DNA of 64,000 nucleotides from positions 41,767-105,766 of the forward strand of contig DVIW01000017.1 in assembly GCA_018710945.1 (NCBI GenBank), read 5' to 3'. A model generated the notes under the pieces. The model saw only the letters and a list, made by a program, of their open reading frames with translations, made no database searches and was not told the origin of the DNA. Position 1 is the stretch's first letter, and each line of letters begins with the position of its first letter. A program made the position numbers and the translations under genes. The stretch is from Candidatus Aphodovivens avistercoris. Its GTDB lineage: Bacteria; Actinomycetota; Coriobacteriia; Coriobacteriales; Eggerthellaceae. Shown piece by piece: positions 33,812 through 43,389 of the stretch.

Positions 33812-36259
33812 TTAGAACACGTTCTCGGTGCGGCTGATGATGTCGTTCTGCAGGTCGGCGCTCATTTCCACGAAGTAGGCGGAGAAGCCGGCGATGCGCA
33901 CCACGAGGTCACGATAGGCCGCCGGGTCCTTCTGCGCCGCGCGCATCGTTTCGGCGGAGACGATGTTGTACTGCACCTCCATGCCGCCGTTTTCGAAGTA
34001 GGCCTGCGTCATGGCCTTCAGCTTCCCCACGCCTTCGTCGTCGCTCACCGCGGAAGGATGGATGCGCAGGTTCAGCGCCAGGCCGTCCATGAAGCGCTCA
34101 TGCCCCAAGCAGCACGACGAGTTGAACACCGCCGTCGGCCCGTTCACGTCACGGCCCTGCGCCGGCGAACTCGCGTCCGCCAGCGGCTGGCCGTCCTTGC
34201 GCCCGTCAGGCGTGGCCCAGGTCTGCTTGCCCTGCGCGATGTGGTCCGACGCGCCGTACATGCCCGCCTTGTACTTCTTGGAGCGCACGCTGTGGCACTC
34301 GCCGCACAGCTTGCAGTACAGGTCAGTCACCCAGCGCATCTGTTCGTCGGCGTAGGGGTCGTCGTTGCCGTAGTGGGGCACTTCGTTGAGCACCCGCTGG
34401 CGCAGGTCCTCGTGCCCCTCCCAGTTCGCCAGCACTGCCTCGCGCAGCTCGCGGGCGCTGCACAGCTTCTTGTCAAAGACCATGTAGCGGATGGCCGTCA
34501 GCGAATCGGCCGCCGTCGCCAGGCCCACTGCGGTGCCGCCGTAGCTGTTGTACTTCGCGCCGCCCTGCGTGCAGTCCTTGCCGGACTCCATGCAGCCCTC
34601 GATGCCCATGGACAGCGCAGCCAGGCTCGTGCGGCGCATCATGAGGTACTCGGTGTAGTTGTGGATGGACACGAACCAGCGCATCGCCCAGCGCGCCATC
34701 TTCTCGAACGCGTCCTTCACCTCGTCGAACGTGGCCATGTCCTCAAGGAGCCCCGTCCGCACGGGCGCCTGCACGTCGTTTTTGGGGTTCACGCCGTCGT
34801 TGATGGCCATGTCCAGAAGCGCGCTGAAGTAGATCGTCTCGTGCGGCGGCGTGATGCCGTTGGGCGCCGGGAAGTCGGTCCCGCAGCCCACGAACTCCTG
34901 GCAGCCGATGACGCCGTAGTCGCGCGCGTCGCGCAAGCTGAAGCCCAACTCGCGCTGCAGCGCCGGGATGACCACTTCGTCGTTCTGGAACAGCGGCAGC
35001 CCGCCCACGCGCTTCGAGGTGGCCAGCGCGCACTCCCACAGCTTGTCGGGTGAGTTCGCGTTGATGCGCAGCGACACGGTGGGGTCGTGCAGCGAGAGCC
35101 GGCCCACGCTCTCCAGCACCATGTAGGTGACGGGGTTGGTGGCGTCCTCGCCCGTGTCGGGGTCCACGCCGCCGATGGTGGTGTGCTGGTAGGTGTTGTT
35201 CGCGCCCGCGATGTCGGCCACCGCCGGCGGGCAGGCGTTGTAGAAGCAGGTGGACTTCAGGAAGAACGCGTCCACGAGTTCCTGCGCCGTCTCTTCGTCA
35301 AGGCGCCCTGCCTCCAGGTCGGCCTTCAGGTAGGGCCAGGTGTACTGGTCGAAGCGGCCGAGCGCCAGCGCCGGCTCCTTGGCCTCAGCGTACAGCAGCA
35401 GGTGGTACAGAAGCGCGCCCTGGCACGCCTCCCAGAAGGTGCGCGCCGGTTTGTGCGCTATCCACGACAGGCTCTCCGCCATGCGCTCCAGCTCTTCGAC
35501 GCGCGCTGGGTCGTCGCATGCCGCCGCCTTCTGCCGGCACGCCTCGGCGTAGCGCTCGATCATGATGGACGCGGCATCGCACACGATGGTCACCGAGGTG
35601 TAGAACAGGCAGCGGTCGATGTCCTCGCCCATGAAGTCGCCTTCGTGGGCGTCCAGCCAGCCCTGCGCCTCTTCGCGGATGCTGTCGTAGCCGCGCTCGA
35701 GGATCTTCTTGTGCCCGGGGATCAGATGCCCGAGGGCCAGCCCCGCCATGTCCAGCCCCGGCTCGTAGTTGCTCACCACCGCATCGGAGAACGTCTGGTA
35801 GCCGTCGGGCTGCCAGGCCAGCAGCGTCTCGCCGAACCGGTGCGTCTTCCAGTACGGCGCCATCTGCCGAAACGCCTCCACAGCATCGGGCCGCACCGCC
35901 AGCTTCACGTTGGGTGCGTCGCGATGCAGCCGGCCGTCCTCGCCCCTCTTCCACAGGTCGGTCGTGTCGATCTCGCGCAGCACCCAGGCCGGGCCATCCC
36001 ACTCCGGCCACACGTTCGAAGCGCAGAAGCTCGACGCCTGATTGCCCACGAAGATGTCGTCGTCCTCCACGAGGATGGTCTTGCGCTCGCACACGGCCTT
36101 GGTGGCCAGCGGGATGCGCAGCATCCACGGAGTCGTCTCGGTCTGCTGATAGGATTCCGTCACGATGCGCGCGCGTTCGTCGTCGATCTCGATCACGCGG
36201 TCGCGGATGCGGTCGTACAGCGCCTGGATGCGCTCTGAAACGGGTTTGAACTCGTACAT
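33812..36259 (-). CDS. Glycyl-radical enzyme of the PFL/dehydratase superfamily, function unknown
   Basis: An 815-aa oxygen-sensitive radical enzyme. The active-site Cys is in GCQEFVG (Cys453, Glu455). Dehydratases and C-C/C-N lyases of this family usually have GCVE at this place, and pyruvate formate-lyase has CC. The glycyl radical site is RIAGFSAYF (Gly791), 24 residues from the C-terminus, with Phe instead of the usual Tyr after Gly. This points to the diol-dehydratase/decarboxylase-like branch rather than PFL. The radical-SAM activating enzyme normally next to such genes is absent from this window. The start follows GGGAGG. A weak promoter (-10 TATAAC, minus strand 36305-36310) precedes it. 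Confidence 0.88.
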   Translation of the reverse strand: MYEFKPVSERIQALYDRIRDRVIEIDDERARIVTESYQQTETTPWMLRIPLATKAVCERKTILVEDDDIFVGNQASSFCASNVWPEWDGPAWVLREIDTTDLWKRGEDGRLHRDAPNVKLAVRPDAVEAFRQMAPYWKTHRFGETLLAWQPDGYQTFSDAVVSNYEPGLDMAGLALGHLIPGHKKILERGYDSIREEAQGWLDAHEGDFMGEDIDRCLFYTSVTIVCDAASIMIERYAEACRQKAAACDDPARVEELERMAESLSWIAHKPARTFWEACQGALLYHLLLYAEAKEPALALGRFDQYTWPYLKADLEAGRLDEETAQELVDAFFLKSTCFYNACPPAVADIAGANNTYQHTTIGGVDPDTGEDATNPVTYMVLESVGRLSLHDPTVSLRINANSPDKLWECALATSKRVGGLPLFQNDEVVIPALQRELGFSLRDARDYGVIGCQEFVGCGTDFPAPNGITPPHETIYFSALLDMAINDGVNPKNDVQAPVRTGLLEDMATFDEVKDAFEKMARWAMRWFVSIHNYTEYLMMRRTSLAALSMGIEGCMESGKDCTQGGAKYNSYGGTAVGLATAADSLTAIRYMVFDKKLCSARELREAVLANWEGHEDLRQRVLNEVPHYGNDDPYADEQMRWVTDLYCKLCGECHSVRSKKYKAGMYGASDHIAQGKQTWATPDGRKDGQPLADASSPAQGRDVNGPTAVFNSSCCLGHERFMDGLALNLRIHPSAVSDDEGVGKLKAMTQAYFENGGMEVQYNIVSAETMRAAQKDPAAYRDLVVRIAGFSAYFVEMSADLQNDIISRTENVF

Positions 36260-36402
36260 GCCCTACCTCCCTCACACGACGCGGCGCGCTTTCGCGCCAC
36301 CATCGTTATAGAGCCCGCCGCACGGCAGGGAAAGGGACATTCAGCACACGATTTCCCCGCGCGTTGTGCCGAATCGCCCACGAGCCCATCCCCCGAAAAC
36401 GC

Positions 36403-36432
36403 GACGGGGAGGAGCCGAAGCCCCTCCCCGTC
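36403..36432 (-). terminator. Terminator of the FKBP gene
   Basis: Stem 36403-36412 with 36423-36432, extended by a UUCG-type tetraloop on the minus strand and followed by GCGTTTTC. Confidence 0.7.
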
Positions 36433-36488
36433 GTCAGTCTGTCCGGCTCGCGAAGCGCCGACGGCAGGCCGCCGCGGCGCCGGCGCGC

Positions 36489-37013
36489 TTAGCGGTAGGA
36501 ATCCGCCTGGTCGGCGCCCAGCAGCTTGCTCTGCTGCTTCAAGTGCTCGGTCTTCTCCTGCGCCGACACGAAGTTCTCCGGCGCGTCCTCGATTTCCAGG
36601 ATCTCCACCTCGAAGGTGAGCGCCTTGCCCGCCAGCGGATGGTTCAGGTCGAACACGACCTCGCCCTGCTCCTTGTCGATCTCGATGACGGTGGCGGGCA
36701 TGGACGAGCCGTCCTCGCTGCTCGACAGCCACACGCGCTTGCCCGGCTCCAGATCGCGCACGGGGATCTGCTCCATCGGGATGCGTGCGGTGTAGTCGTC
36801 CAGGTACTCGCCGTAGGCCTCGTACTCGCTGATGGTGAACGTCTTCTTCTCGCCCACCTCGGTCATCTCCAGCACGGCGGCCTCGAACCCGTCGATGGCC
36901 ATGTCCATGCCGGTCTGGAACTTCATAGGCTTCTCGGCGGTGGCGTAGCCGAACACCGTGCCGTCGTCCAGCTTCCCCGTGTAGGTCAGGGTGACTGTGG
37001 AACCAAGCTGCAT
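36489..37013 (-). CDS. SlyD-like FKBP peptidyl-prolyl isomerase
   Basis: A 174-aa isomerase/chaperone. The FKBP core is interrupted by the inserted IF domain, as in SlyD (VTLTYTGKLDDGTVFGYATAEKPM...FDLNHPLAGKALTFEVEILEI). It lacks the His/Cys-rich metal-binding tail of E. coli SlyD. The start at 37013 follows AAGGAG. It lies 85 bp downstream of the trigger factor gene in the same direction, so the two folding factors are probably cotranscribed. Confidence 0.9.
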   Translation of the reverse strand: MQLGSTVTLTYTGKLDDGTVFGYATAEKPMKFQTGMDMAIDGFEAAVLEMTEVGEKKTFTISEYEAYGEYLDDYTARIPMEQIPVRDLEPGKRVWLSSSEDGSSMPATVIEIDKEQGEVVFDLNHPLAGKALTFEVEILEIEDAPENFVSAQEKTEHLKQQSKLLGADQADSYR

Positions 37014-37098
37014 CGTCTTGCTCCTTATCTTCCTCGTTTCCGGCGCCGCCTGAGCATCATCGCAGGCGGTCGCATGTTCCCGAAAGGTGCCCTGGGGG

Positions 37099-38424
37099 CT
37101 ACTTGCCCGCCGCCTCGTCCGAAGCGTCCACAACCGTCACCTGGGCGTTGTCCACCAGCCAGCGCGTGGCCTTCTGCTGGCGGCACATCTTGCGGATGTC
37201 GGACATGCGGTTGGCCTTCTCCCACGCCTCGCGGGTCTGGTCCTGGGCGGTGCCGCCTTCGAACATGCGGTCGATGTCCTCGTCGGTCACTTCCATGCCC
37301 TCGTGGGCGAACACGGCCTCCAGCATGCAGTCGATGGCCGCGCGGCGCTGCGCCTCGCCAGACACCTGCGCCTTGAAGTCGTCGCTGTCCAGCTGGTTGT
37401 GCAGCAGGAAGTCCTGCAGGTTGGTGCCCTTCTTCTCCAGCGAATGCATGAGCTCGCGGCCCACGTCCTGGCGGATGAAGTCCACGTAGTAGGAAGGCAC
37501 CTCACCGTCCAAGCGCTCAAGCGCGGCGTCCACCACGCGGTCGACCATCAGCTTGGGAAGGTCCTTGCCCTTCTGCATGTTGATGGCGCGGCGCATCTGG
37601 TCGCGCATGTCGGACACGTCGGTGCAGCCCACTTTCACGGCCAGCGCGTCGTCGATGGGCGGCAGCACCTCGCGGCGGAAGCCCTTCACCTCCACCACGG
37701 CGTGCAGGTTCCCGTCGCCGAAGGCCGCGTTGCCCTCGTCGTCCTTCGCCTCGAAGTCGAACTCGCGCACCTCGCCGGCCTTCGCGCCCACCAGCTGCGC
37801 GTCGAAGCCCTCGGGCATGGAACCCTTGCCCAGGCCGATCATGCGGTTGGTCTGGTTCATGCTGGGCAGCAGGCGGCCGTTGTTGGTCACCGTCACCACG
37901 GCCTGCACGTAATCGCCCATCGCGGCCTCATGGTCGGGGTCCTCGATGTCCTCGAAGGAATGGTAGTAGTCCTGCAGCTGGCGCAGCTGCTCGTCGATCT
38001 CGGCCTCGGTGGCCTCCTCGGGCGGCATCTCGATGGACACCGGCTCGTAGCTGGTCAGCGTCATGACGGGCGCCACCTGGCCGCTCACCGTGAACGAGAA
38101 GGGCTTGCCCGTCTCCAGCTGGGCGTCCACGTTGAACTCGGGCTCGCCGACGAAGATCACGTCCGCCCCGTCGATGGCCTTGAAGGCCAGATCGTTGATG
38201 AGCTGCTCGGCCACGCCGCCCATGGCGTTCACGTGCCCGCCCACGGTCTGCTCCAGCACCGTGCGCGGCGCCTTGCCCTTGCGGAAGCCCGGAATGTCGC
38301 GCTTGGCGACCTCTTTGAAGAACTTGTCGGCCGCGGCGTCCACTTCCTCCGCCGATGCCGTGATGGTCAAGACGAGCTCCTGGCGCTCGCCGTCGTCCTC
38401 GCGCACCTTGTCTTTTACTTCCAC
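37099..38424 (-). CDS. tig: Trigger factor
   Basis: A 441-aa ribosome-associated chaperone. The N-terminal domain contains the ribosome-binding signature in the form PGFRKGKAPRTVLEQ. A PPIase-like domain follows (MGDYVQAVVTV ... GKGSMPEGFDAQLVGAKAGE), then the long helical C-terminal domain. The start is taken as GTG at 38424 (VEVKDKV), with GGAG upstream and the usual MEVK-type N-terminus. Possible -10 TACAAT (minus strand, 38515-38520). The clp genes that often follow tig are not here. Confidence 0.93.
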   Translation of the reverse strand: MEVKDKVREDDGERQELVLTITASAEEVDAAADKFFKEVAKRDIPGFRKGKAPRTVLEQTVGGHVNAMGGVAEQLINDLAFKAIDGADVIFVGEPEFNVDAQLETGKPFSFTVSGQVAPVMTLTSYEPVSIEMPPEEATEAEIDEQLRQLQDYYHSFEDIEDPDHEAAMGDYVQAVVTVTNNGRLLPSMNQTNRMIGLGKGSMPEGFDAQLVGAKAGEVREFDFEAKDDEGNAAFGDGNLHAVVEVKGFRREVLPPIDDALAVKVGCTDVSDMRDQMRRAINMQKGKDLPKLMVDRVVDAALERLDGEVPSYYVDFIRQDVGRELMHSLEKKGTNLQDFLLHNQLDSDDFKAQVSGEAQRRAAIDCMLEAVFAHEGMEVTDEDIDRMFEGGTAQDQTREAWEKANRMSDIRKMCRQQKATRWLVDNAQVTVVDASDEAAGK

Positions 38425-38690
38425 CGTCTCACTCCAGATGTTGCGAATGTCCGTTACCTCGCGCCCCGCCCCCCGTGCGGGATGCGCGCGCCCGCGTTGC
38501 GGGCAGCAGGGGTAATTGTAACGCAAACGCTCCCGCGCGTGCCCCGCGACGGGGCAGAACCCTGAAAGCGTTCTTCGCCGCGCAACGCGAAGGAGGCGCC
38601 GCGAAGCGCAACCCCGCCGGCTAGGCTTCGCCCCAAACGGCCGGCGCGCCCGAATCCAAGGCGGCAACCCGCACGCCGCGCCGCCTGCGC

Positions 38691-39245
38691 TCAGCCGAGC
38701 GGCACGCGCACGGCGCCCATGCCGCCGCGGACGAACGCGTCGAGCGTGCGCTGCACTACCTCCCATTCGCCGTCGGGAACCTCGGACAGCGCCACGGCGT
38801 AGCAGCCGCTCATCTGAAAGCGGAACAGCGCCTCCGCCTGCAACCGGCTCATGCCCAGCCCCAGAAACGCGTCCAGCATGCCGCCCGCCAGGCCCCCTTC
38901 CTCTGCCAGCGCGAACAGCGTGGGCAGAAAGCGCGCGTCGCGCACCACGGGCGCGTACGGTCCCGCGTCGCGCAGCGCGACGCAGAACGGGCGCTCGCCG
39001 GCTGCGCCGCAGTCGCCGCAGTGCAGATGCGCGCCGAGCGAGCGCAGCCCTGCCAGGAACTCCCCCACAAGCGCCAGGTACGCCTCCTGCACGTTGCCGA
39101 AGTGCGCGTAGAGCGTCGAGCGGCTCACGCCCGCCATGCGCGCCAGCTCCGACATGGTTATGTCGTCGAGCCGCCGCGCCACCAGCAGCCGCAGCAGCGC
39201 CTCCCGTATCGCCGCGCCGCTTTTCTCGAACCGCGCATCAGCCAT
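38691..39245 (-). CDS. TetR/AcrR-family regulator
   Basis: A 184-aa regulator. The HTH is visible at the N-terminus: IREALLRLLVARRLDDITMSELARMAGVSRSTLYAHFGNVQEAY. The C-terminal domain contains HCGDCG, a possible metal or redox site. The start at 39245 has AAGGGGAG upstream. It is divergent from the tandem DUF262 genes across a 172-bp gap and may regulate them. Confidence 0.85.
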   Translation of the reverse strand: MADARFEKSGAAIREALLRLLVARRLDDITMSELARMAGVSRSTLYAHFGNVQEAYLALVGEFLAGLRSLGAHLHCGDCGAAGERPFCVALRDAGPYAPVVRDARFLPTLFALAEEGGLAGGMLDAFLGLGMSRLQAEALFRFQMSGCYAVALSEVPDGEWEVVQRTLDAFVRGGMGAVRVPLG

Positions 39246-39417
39246 CGCGCTCCCCTTCCTGCCTCGCTGCAACGGGCGGCTTGCTCCGCTTGCCCGCGTT
39301 CATTCTACGTCGGCGGCACGTTGGTTATCATACACATTGTACGGAAACGTCCAGCGCCCGCCGCCGCGCTTTCCTATACTCAGAGAAAAGAACGGCGGCA
39401 ACACGGGAGGTGCGCCT

Positions 39418-40500
39418 ATGCAAACACGGAAAGACGCCTTGCTCGACCTGCTGGGGGCACCGGATGCGCGGTTCGTCATCCCCGCCTACCAGCGCCTCTA
39501 CGCGTGGAAGGAGCGCCAGTGCCGCGAGCTGTGGCTCGACGTGCACCGCGCCGCCCGCGCAGACGCGTCGCACTTCGTCGGCACGCTGCTGTACTCCGAC
39601 GAGGGGCGCGACGACGCAGGCACGCGCCGGCTCGCCGTCATCGACGGCCAACAGCGCCTCACCACGCTCACGCTTATCCTCGTCGCACTCGCGCGGCATC
39701 TCGCCGCTGCGGGAGCTGCGCTGCCCGGCATCGACGCCGCCGGCATCACGGAGCGCTTCCTTTGGACAGGCGACGGCGCGCAGGCCCGCGCGAAGCTCGC
39801 CCTCTCGCGCGACGACGGCCCCACGCTCGACGCGATCATCGCCGGCGCGCCCTTGCCCGCGCACCCGTCCGAGAACGTCGTGGGCAACCTCGCCTTCTTC
39901 GAGGGCCTCATGGCCGCCGACGACTTCGACGCCAGGGCGCTCTGGGCGGGGCTTGAGCGCCTCTTCGTCATCGACGCCGAGGTGGGCGCTGACGACAACG
40001 CACAGCTCATCTTCGAAAGCCTCAACTCCAAGGGCAAGCCGCTCACCACGGCCGACCTCGTGCGCAACTACCTGCTGCTCGCCGAGAGCCACGACGAGCA
40101 GACGCGCCTCTACGACGAGTACTGGGACCCCATCGAGGGCATGTTCCAGCCCGACCCCGGCTCGCTGCGCCTCGACAACGCCATCCAGGGGTGGCTGTCC
40201 GTGCGCTTCCGCAAGGTGCGCGCGAAGGGCGCCGGCGAGGTGTACAGCGTGTTCAAGCGCTACGTCGAGGACGAGTTCGACGGCACCACCGAAAGCCTGC
40301 TCGCCGAGCTGCGCAGCTTCTGCATGGTGTGGGCCGAGAACTACCGCTACCATGCCGTGAAGAAGTACAAGTCGGCGTTCAAATGGGCGAAAAACGGCGC
40401 CGCCACGCTCGTGTCGCACTACGAGAAGAAGCCTGCCGCCAACGCGGCCTACGCCGAGAAGGTGCGCCGCGAGCGCGACGCCGTCGACGCCACGCTGTGA
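39418..40500 (+). CDS. DUF262 (GmrSD N-terminal-like) protein, first tandem copy
   Basis: A 360-aa protein with the DUF262/ParB-like fold found in the GmrS/GmrSD type IV restriction family. Hallmarks: FVIPAYQRLYAWKERQC near the start, VIDGQQRLTTLTL (nucleotide or DNA-handling loop), and IFESLNSKGKPLTTADLVRN. The HNH nuclease domain (DUF1524) that usually follows is missing. The C-terminus ends in a basic helical region. The start follows GGGAGG. It lies 11 bp before a second homologous gene. Confidence 0.85.
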   Translation: MQTRKDALLDLLGAPDARFVIPAYQRLYAWKERQCRELWLDVHRAARADASHFVGTLLYSDEGRDDAGTRRLAVIDGQQRLTTLTLILVALARHLAAAGAALPGIDAAGITERFLWTGDGAQARAKLALSRDDGPTLDAIIAGAPLPAHPSENVVGNLAFFEGLMAADDFDARALWAGLERLFVIDAEVGADDNAQLIFESLNSKGKPLTTADLVRNYLLLAESHDEQTRLYDEYWDPIEGMFQPDPGSLRLDNAIQGWLSVRFRKVRAKGAGEVYSVFKRYVEDEFDGTTESLLAELRSFCMVWAENYRYHAVKKYKSAFKWAKNGAATLVSHYEKKPAANAAYAEKVRRERDAVDATL

Positions 40501-40511
40501 GGTGAGGGAAG

Positions 40512-41546
40512 ATGATCACGAAGCAGGAAGCGTTCCTCGATTTCATCGGGGCGGCGGGCACCCAGCTCGTCATCCCCGTCTACCAGCGCGTCTACGCGTG
40601 GAACGAGAAGCAGTGCGACACGCTGTGGGCCGACATCCAGCGCGCCGGGCGCACGGGAAGCGCGCACTTCATCGGCACGCTGCTCTACGCCCCCGAGCCG
40701 GGAGCGGGCGCCGTCAAGCGGCGGCTCGACGTCATCGACGGACAGCAGCGCACGGCCACGCTGCTTCTGCTGCTCACCGCGCTGCGCGACTGGATGGCGG
40801 AGGCCGGCTGCGCCCTTGACGGCATTGACGCGGCGGACATCACGCGCCGCTACCTGCACGTCGACGGCGCGCCCGCGGCCGTGAAGCTCGTCCTCTCGCG
40901 CGTCGACCGCGCCACGATGGACGCGGTGGTGGAGGGAACGCCCCTCCCCAAGGACGAGGAAGAGCTGTCGGCCAACGTGGCAGCGAACTACCGGCGCTTC
41001 CGCGACCGCATGGGGGAAGGCTTCTCGCGCGCGGATGCCGAGGTCATCTGGCGCGGCATCGGAGCGTTGCTCATCGTGTCGGCCGTGCTCGACGGCGACG
41101 ACCGCCCGCAGCTCATCTTCGAGAGCCTCAACTCGAAGGGCCTGCCGCTCACCACCGCCGACCTCGTGCGCAACCTGCTGCTCGTGAACGCTGGCTACGA
41201 CGAGCAGAAACGGCTCTACGAGCGCTACTGGCAGCCCATCGAGCGCCTCTACGCCGACGACCCCGGCTCGCAGCGCCTCAACGCCGCGCTCCACGGCTTT
41301 CTGGCCGTCAGCGCGCCGAAGCTGCGCATCGGCGGCAAGGACGAGGTGTACGCCACGTTCAAGACGTTCCTGGAGGACGTCTACCATGGCACGCTCGAAG
41401 AGCTGCTCATCGGACTGAAGGGATTCTGCGAGAGCTTCGCCACAAAGTCGGGCGCCGCCGGCGCTGCCCGCGCCCAAGCCGCCGCCGAGTTCGGCATCAG
41501 CAAGCCGAAGGACTACATCGGCAGCCGCAAGGTGTTCGGGGATTAG
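40512..41546 (+). CDS. DUF262 (GmrSD N-terminal-like) protein, second tandem copy
   Basis: A 344-aa paralog of the preceding gene with the same motifs (LVIPVYQRVYAWNEKQC, VIDGQQRTATLLLL, LIFESLNSKGLPLTTADLVRN) and again no DUF1524 nuclease domain. The end is different from copy 1 (SKPKDYIGSRKVFGD). The genes are clearly a tandem duplication with strong divergence. Their function as a pair (defence, nucleotide hydrolysis or other) is not established. Confidence 0.85.
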   Translation: MITKQEAFLDFIGAAGTQLVIPVYQRVYAWNEKQCDTLWADIQRAGRTGSAHFIGTLLYAPEPGAGAVKRRLDVIDGQQRTATLLLLLTALRDWMAEAGCALDGIDAADITRRYLHVDGAPAAVKLVLSRVDRATMDAVVEGTPLPKDEEELSANVAANYRRFRDRMGEGFSRADAEVIWRGIGALLIVSAVLDGDDRPQLIFESLNSKGLPLTTADLVRNLLLVNAGYDEQKRLYERYWQPIERLYADDPGSQRLNAALHGFLAVSAPKLRIGGKDEVYATFKTFLEDVYHGTLEELLIGLKGFCESFATKSGAAGAARAQAAAEFGISKPKDYIGSRKVFGD

Positions 41547-41741
41547 AGACGCGGGCAGGGCGCTCCCGCAGCGGAACCGACGCCGCACAAGCGCCCCGCC
41601 CGTCCGCGTCCGCTCTGCCCCGCGGCGTGCGGAGCGGACGGGAAGACCCTCGGACGCGTATAATTGCCCCGAGGCGCTTCGCTCCAAGCGCCCCATCGCC
41701 GCGCACCGGCGCCGGCAACCCCATCTCGCGAACGGAGGGCC

Positions 41742-43013
41742 ATGGCGGGAACGACGAACAGCCCGCATCCTGCGGACCGCCGCAGCCCCGAACCCAAGCC
41801 GCGCCTGTGGACGCGCGGGTTCGTCCTGCTCGCGCTCATCCAGACGCTTGACCTGTTCACCTACAACATGATCACGCCCGTCATCGCCCAGTACGCCACG
41901 GGGCTGGGCTGCACCCTCGTCATGGCGGGCGTCGTGGCGGGCGCGTTCACCTTCGCCGCGCTGTTCGCGCGCCCCGCCAGCGGCGTTCTGGCCGACCGCC
42001 TGGGACGCAAGCGCATCGTCATGACGGCGGTCGTCGTCGGCTGCCTCGCGCAGGTTGGCTACGCGTTCGTTTCCAGCTACGCCGCGCTCGTGGCGCTGCG
42101 CGTCGTCCACGGCTTCTTCTACGCGCTGTTCGGCACCGCCATCTCGGCCATGGCGATGGACAGCCTGCCCGAAGCGCGGCGCAGCGAGGGCATGGGCTGG
42201 TTCGGCACCTCTTACGTGTTCGCCAACGCGCTGGGCCCGGCGCTCGGCGTGGCGGTGAGCAGCGCCTTCGGGTTCATGCCGATGTTCCTTGCGGGCGCTG
42301 CCATCGCGGGCTGCACGCTCGCGCTGGCGCTCGCCCTGCCGCCCGACGCGCCCCACCCCGCCGCCCGTGCGCGCGGCACAGAGGCTGGCGAAACCCGCCG
42401 TCCGGAAGCCGGCGGCGCGAAGGGCGCCCGCCGCGGCCTCGACCGCTTCGTCAGCGTGCGGTGCCTGCCGCTCGCGTTCGCCGCCTGCTGCTACCTGACC
42501 ATCTGGGGCATCATCTCCACCTACATCGTCATGGTGGGCGACGCGCGCGGCGTGGCGGGCATCTCGCTGTTCTTCGTCGTCAACTCCGTCACGCTGTTCT
42601 TCACGCGCCCGTTCGCGGGGAAGCTGGCCGACAAGCACGGGCTCTCGGCGGTGTTTTTGCCGTCGGTGGCCTTCGAGGTGCTGGCCGTGGTGCTCATCGC
42701 CTCGTCGCAGCACCTGTGGCTGTTCCTCGTGGCGGCCGCCTGCAAGGCGCTCGGCAGCGGCACCGTCACGCCCTCCATCCAGGCGAAGTGCGGCGAGCTG
42801 GAGCCACCCGAGCGCTCGGGCGTGGCCATGTCCACCTACCTGCTGGGAACCGACGTCGGCTACGCTGTCGGCCCCGTCATCGGCGGCGCCGTGTCGGCCG
42901 GCTTCGGCTTCGAGGCCATGTTCTTCTCGGGCCTGCCCATCCTGGCCGTCGGCGTGGCAGCTTACCTTATCTGGCAAGGAAGGGAGAAGGCGCGGGAACG
43001 CGCGGCGCGGTAG
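41742..43013 (+). CDS. MFS transporter (drug/proton antiporter-like)
   Basis: A 423-aa protein with 12 membrane helices and a central Arg/Ala-rich loop (about residues 200-225). It has the MFS signature GVLADRLGRKR in loop 2-3 and GKLADKHG in the second half. It resembles exporters of the DHA1 type. The substrate is unknown. The start follows GGAGG. A TATAAT at 41659-41664 may be its promoter. Confidence 0.85.
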   Translation: MAGTTNSPHPADRRSPEPKPRLWTRGFVLLALIQTLDLFTYNMITPVIAQYATGLGCTLVMAGVVAGAFTFAALFARPASGVLADRLGRKRIVMTAVVVGCLAQVGYAFVSSYAALVALRVVHGFFYALFGTAISAMAMDSLPEARRSEGMGWFGTSYVFANALGPALGVAVSSAFGFMPMFLAGAAIAGCTLALALALPPDAPHPAARARGTEAGETRRPEAGGAKGARRGLDRFVSVRCLPLAFAACCYLTIWGIISTYIVMVGDARGVAGISLFFVVNSVTLFFTRPFAGKLADKHGLSAVFLPSVAFEVLAVVLIASSQHLWLFLVAAACKALGSGTVTPSIQAKCGELEPPERSGVAMSTYLLGTDVGYAVGPVIGGAVSAGFGFEAMFFSGLPILAVGVAAYLIWQGREKARERAAR

Positions 43014-43103
43014 GCGCTCACCACCCCGCCCGCCCATCTCCCCCGCGTAACCCGGCGCACCCGCCCGCGTGCGGTGCTGTCTGCCGACAGGTTCCGCACC
43101 CCG

Positions 43104-43382
43104 CTAGGCCGGGTCGGCCGAGTTCAGGCGCAGCACGCACATCTGCAGCTCGTGCACCAGCTCCTCGGTGATGGGCTCGGCAGGCTCCTCACCCGCCTCC
43201 AGCTGGGCGTCCAGCGCGAAGCAGCGGCGGATGAACGCCTCGTGCTCGGCCCCTATCATGCGCAGAGCGCGCGCTTCCGCAAAGCATTTCTCCAGGTCGG
43301 TCGACTTGGCGACGCGCCACAGATGCAGCGTCGCCAAGCGCACCGACCCGCGGAACTTCCGTTCCACCGGCACTTCGGCCAT
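43104..43382 (-). CDS. Uncharacterised 92-aa protein, last gene of the LRR-VWA-MoxR operon
   Basis: A small soluble helical protein with three cysteines and no recognised family. It starts seven bases after the MoxR-methyltransferase stop, so it belongs to that operon. Helical and acidic towards the C-terminus (EEPAEPITEELVHELQMCVLRL). It may be a partner of the ATPase, by position only. Confidence 0.7.
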   Translation of the reverse strand: MAEVPVERKFRGSVRLATLHLWRVAKSTDLEKCFAEARALRMIGAEHEAFIRRCFALDAQLEAGEEPAEPITEELVHELQMCVLRLNSADPA

Positions 43383-43389
43383 TTCTTCC

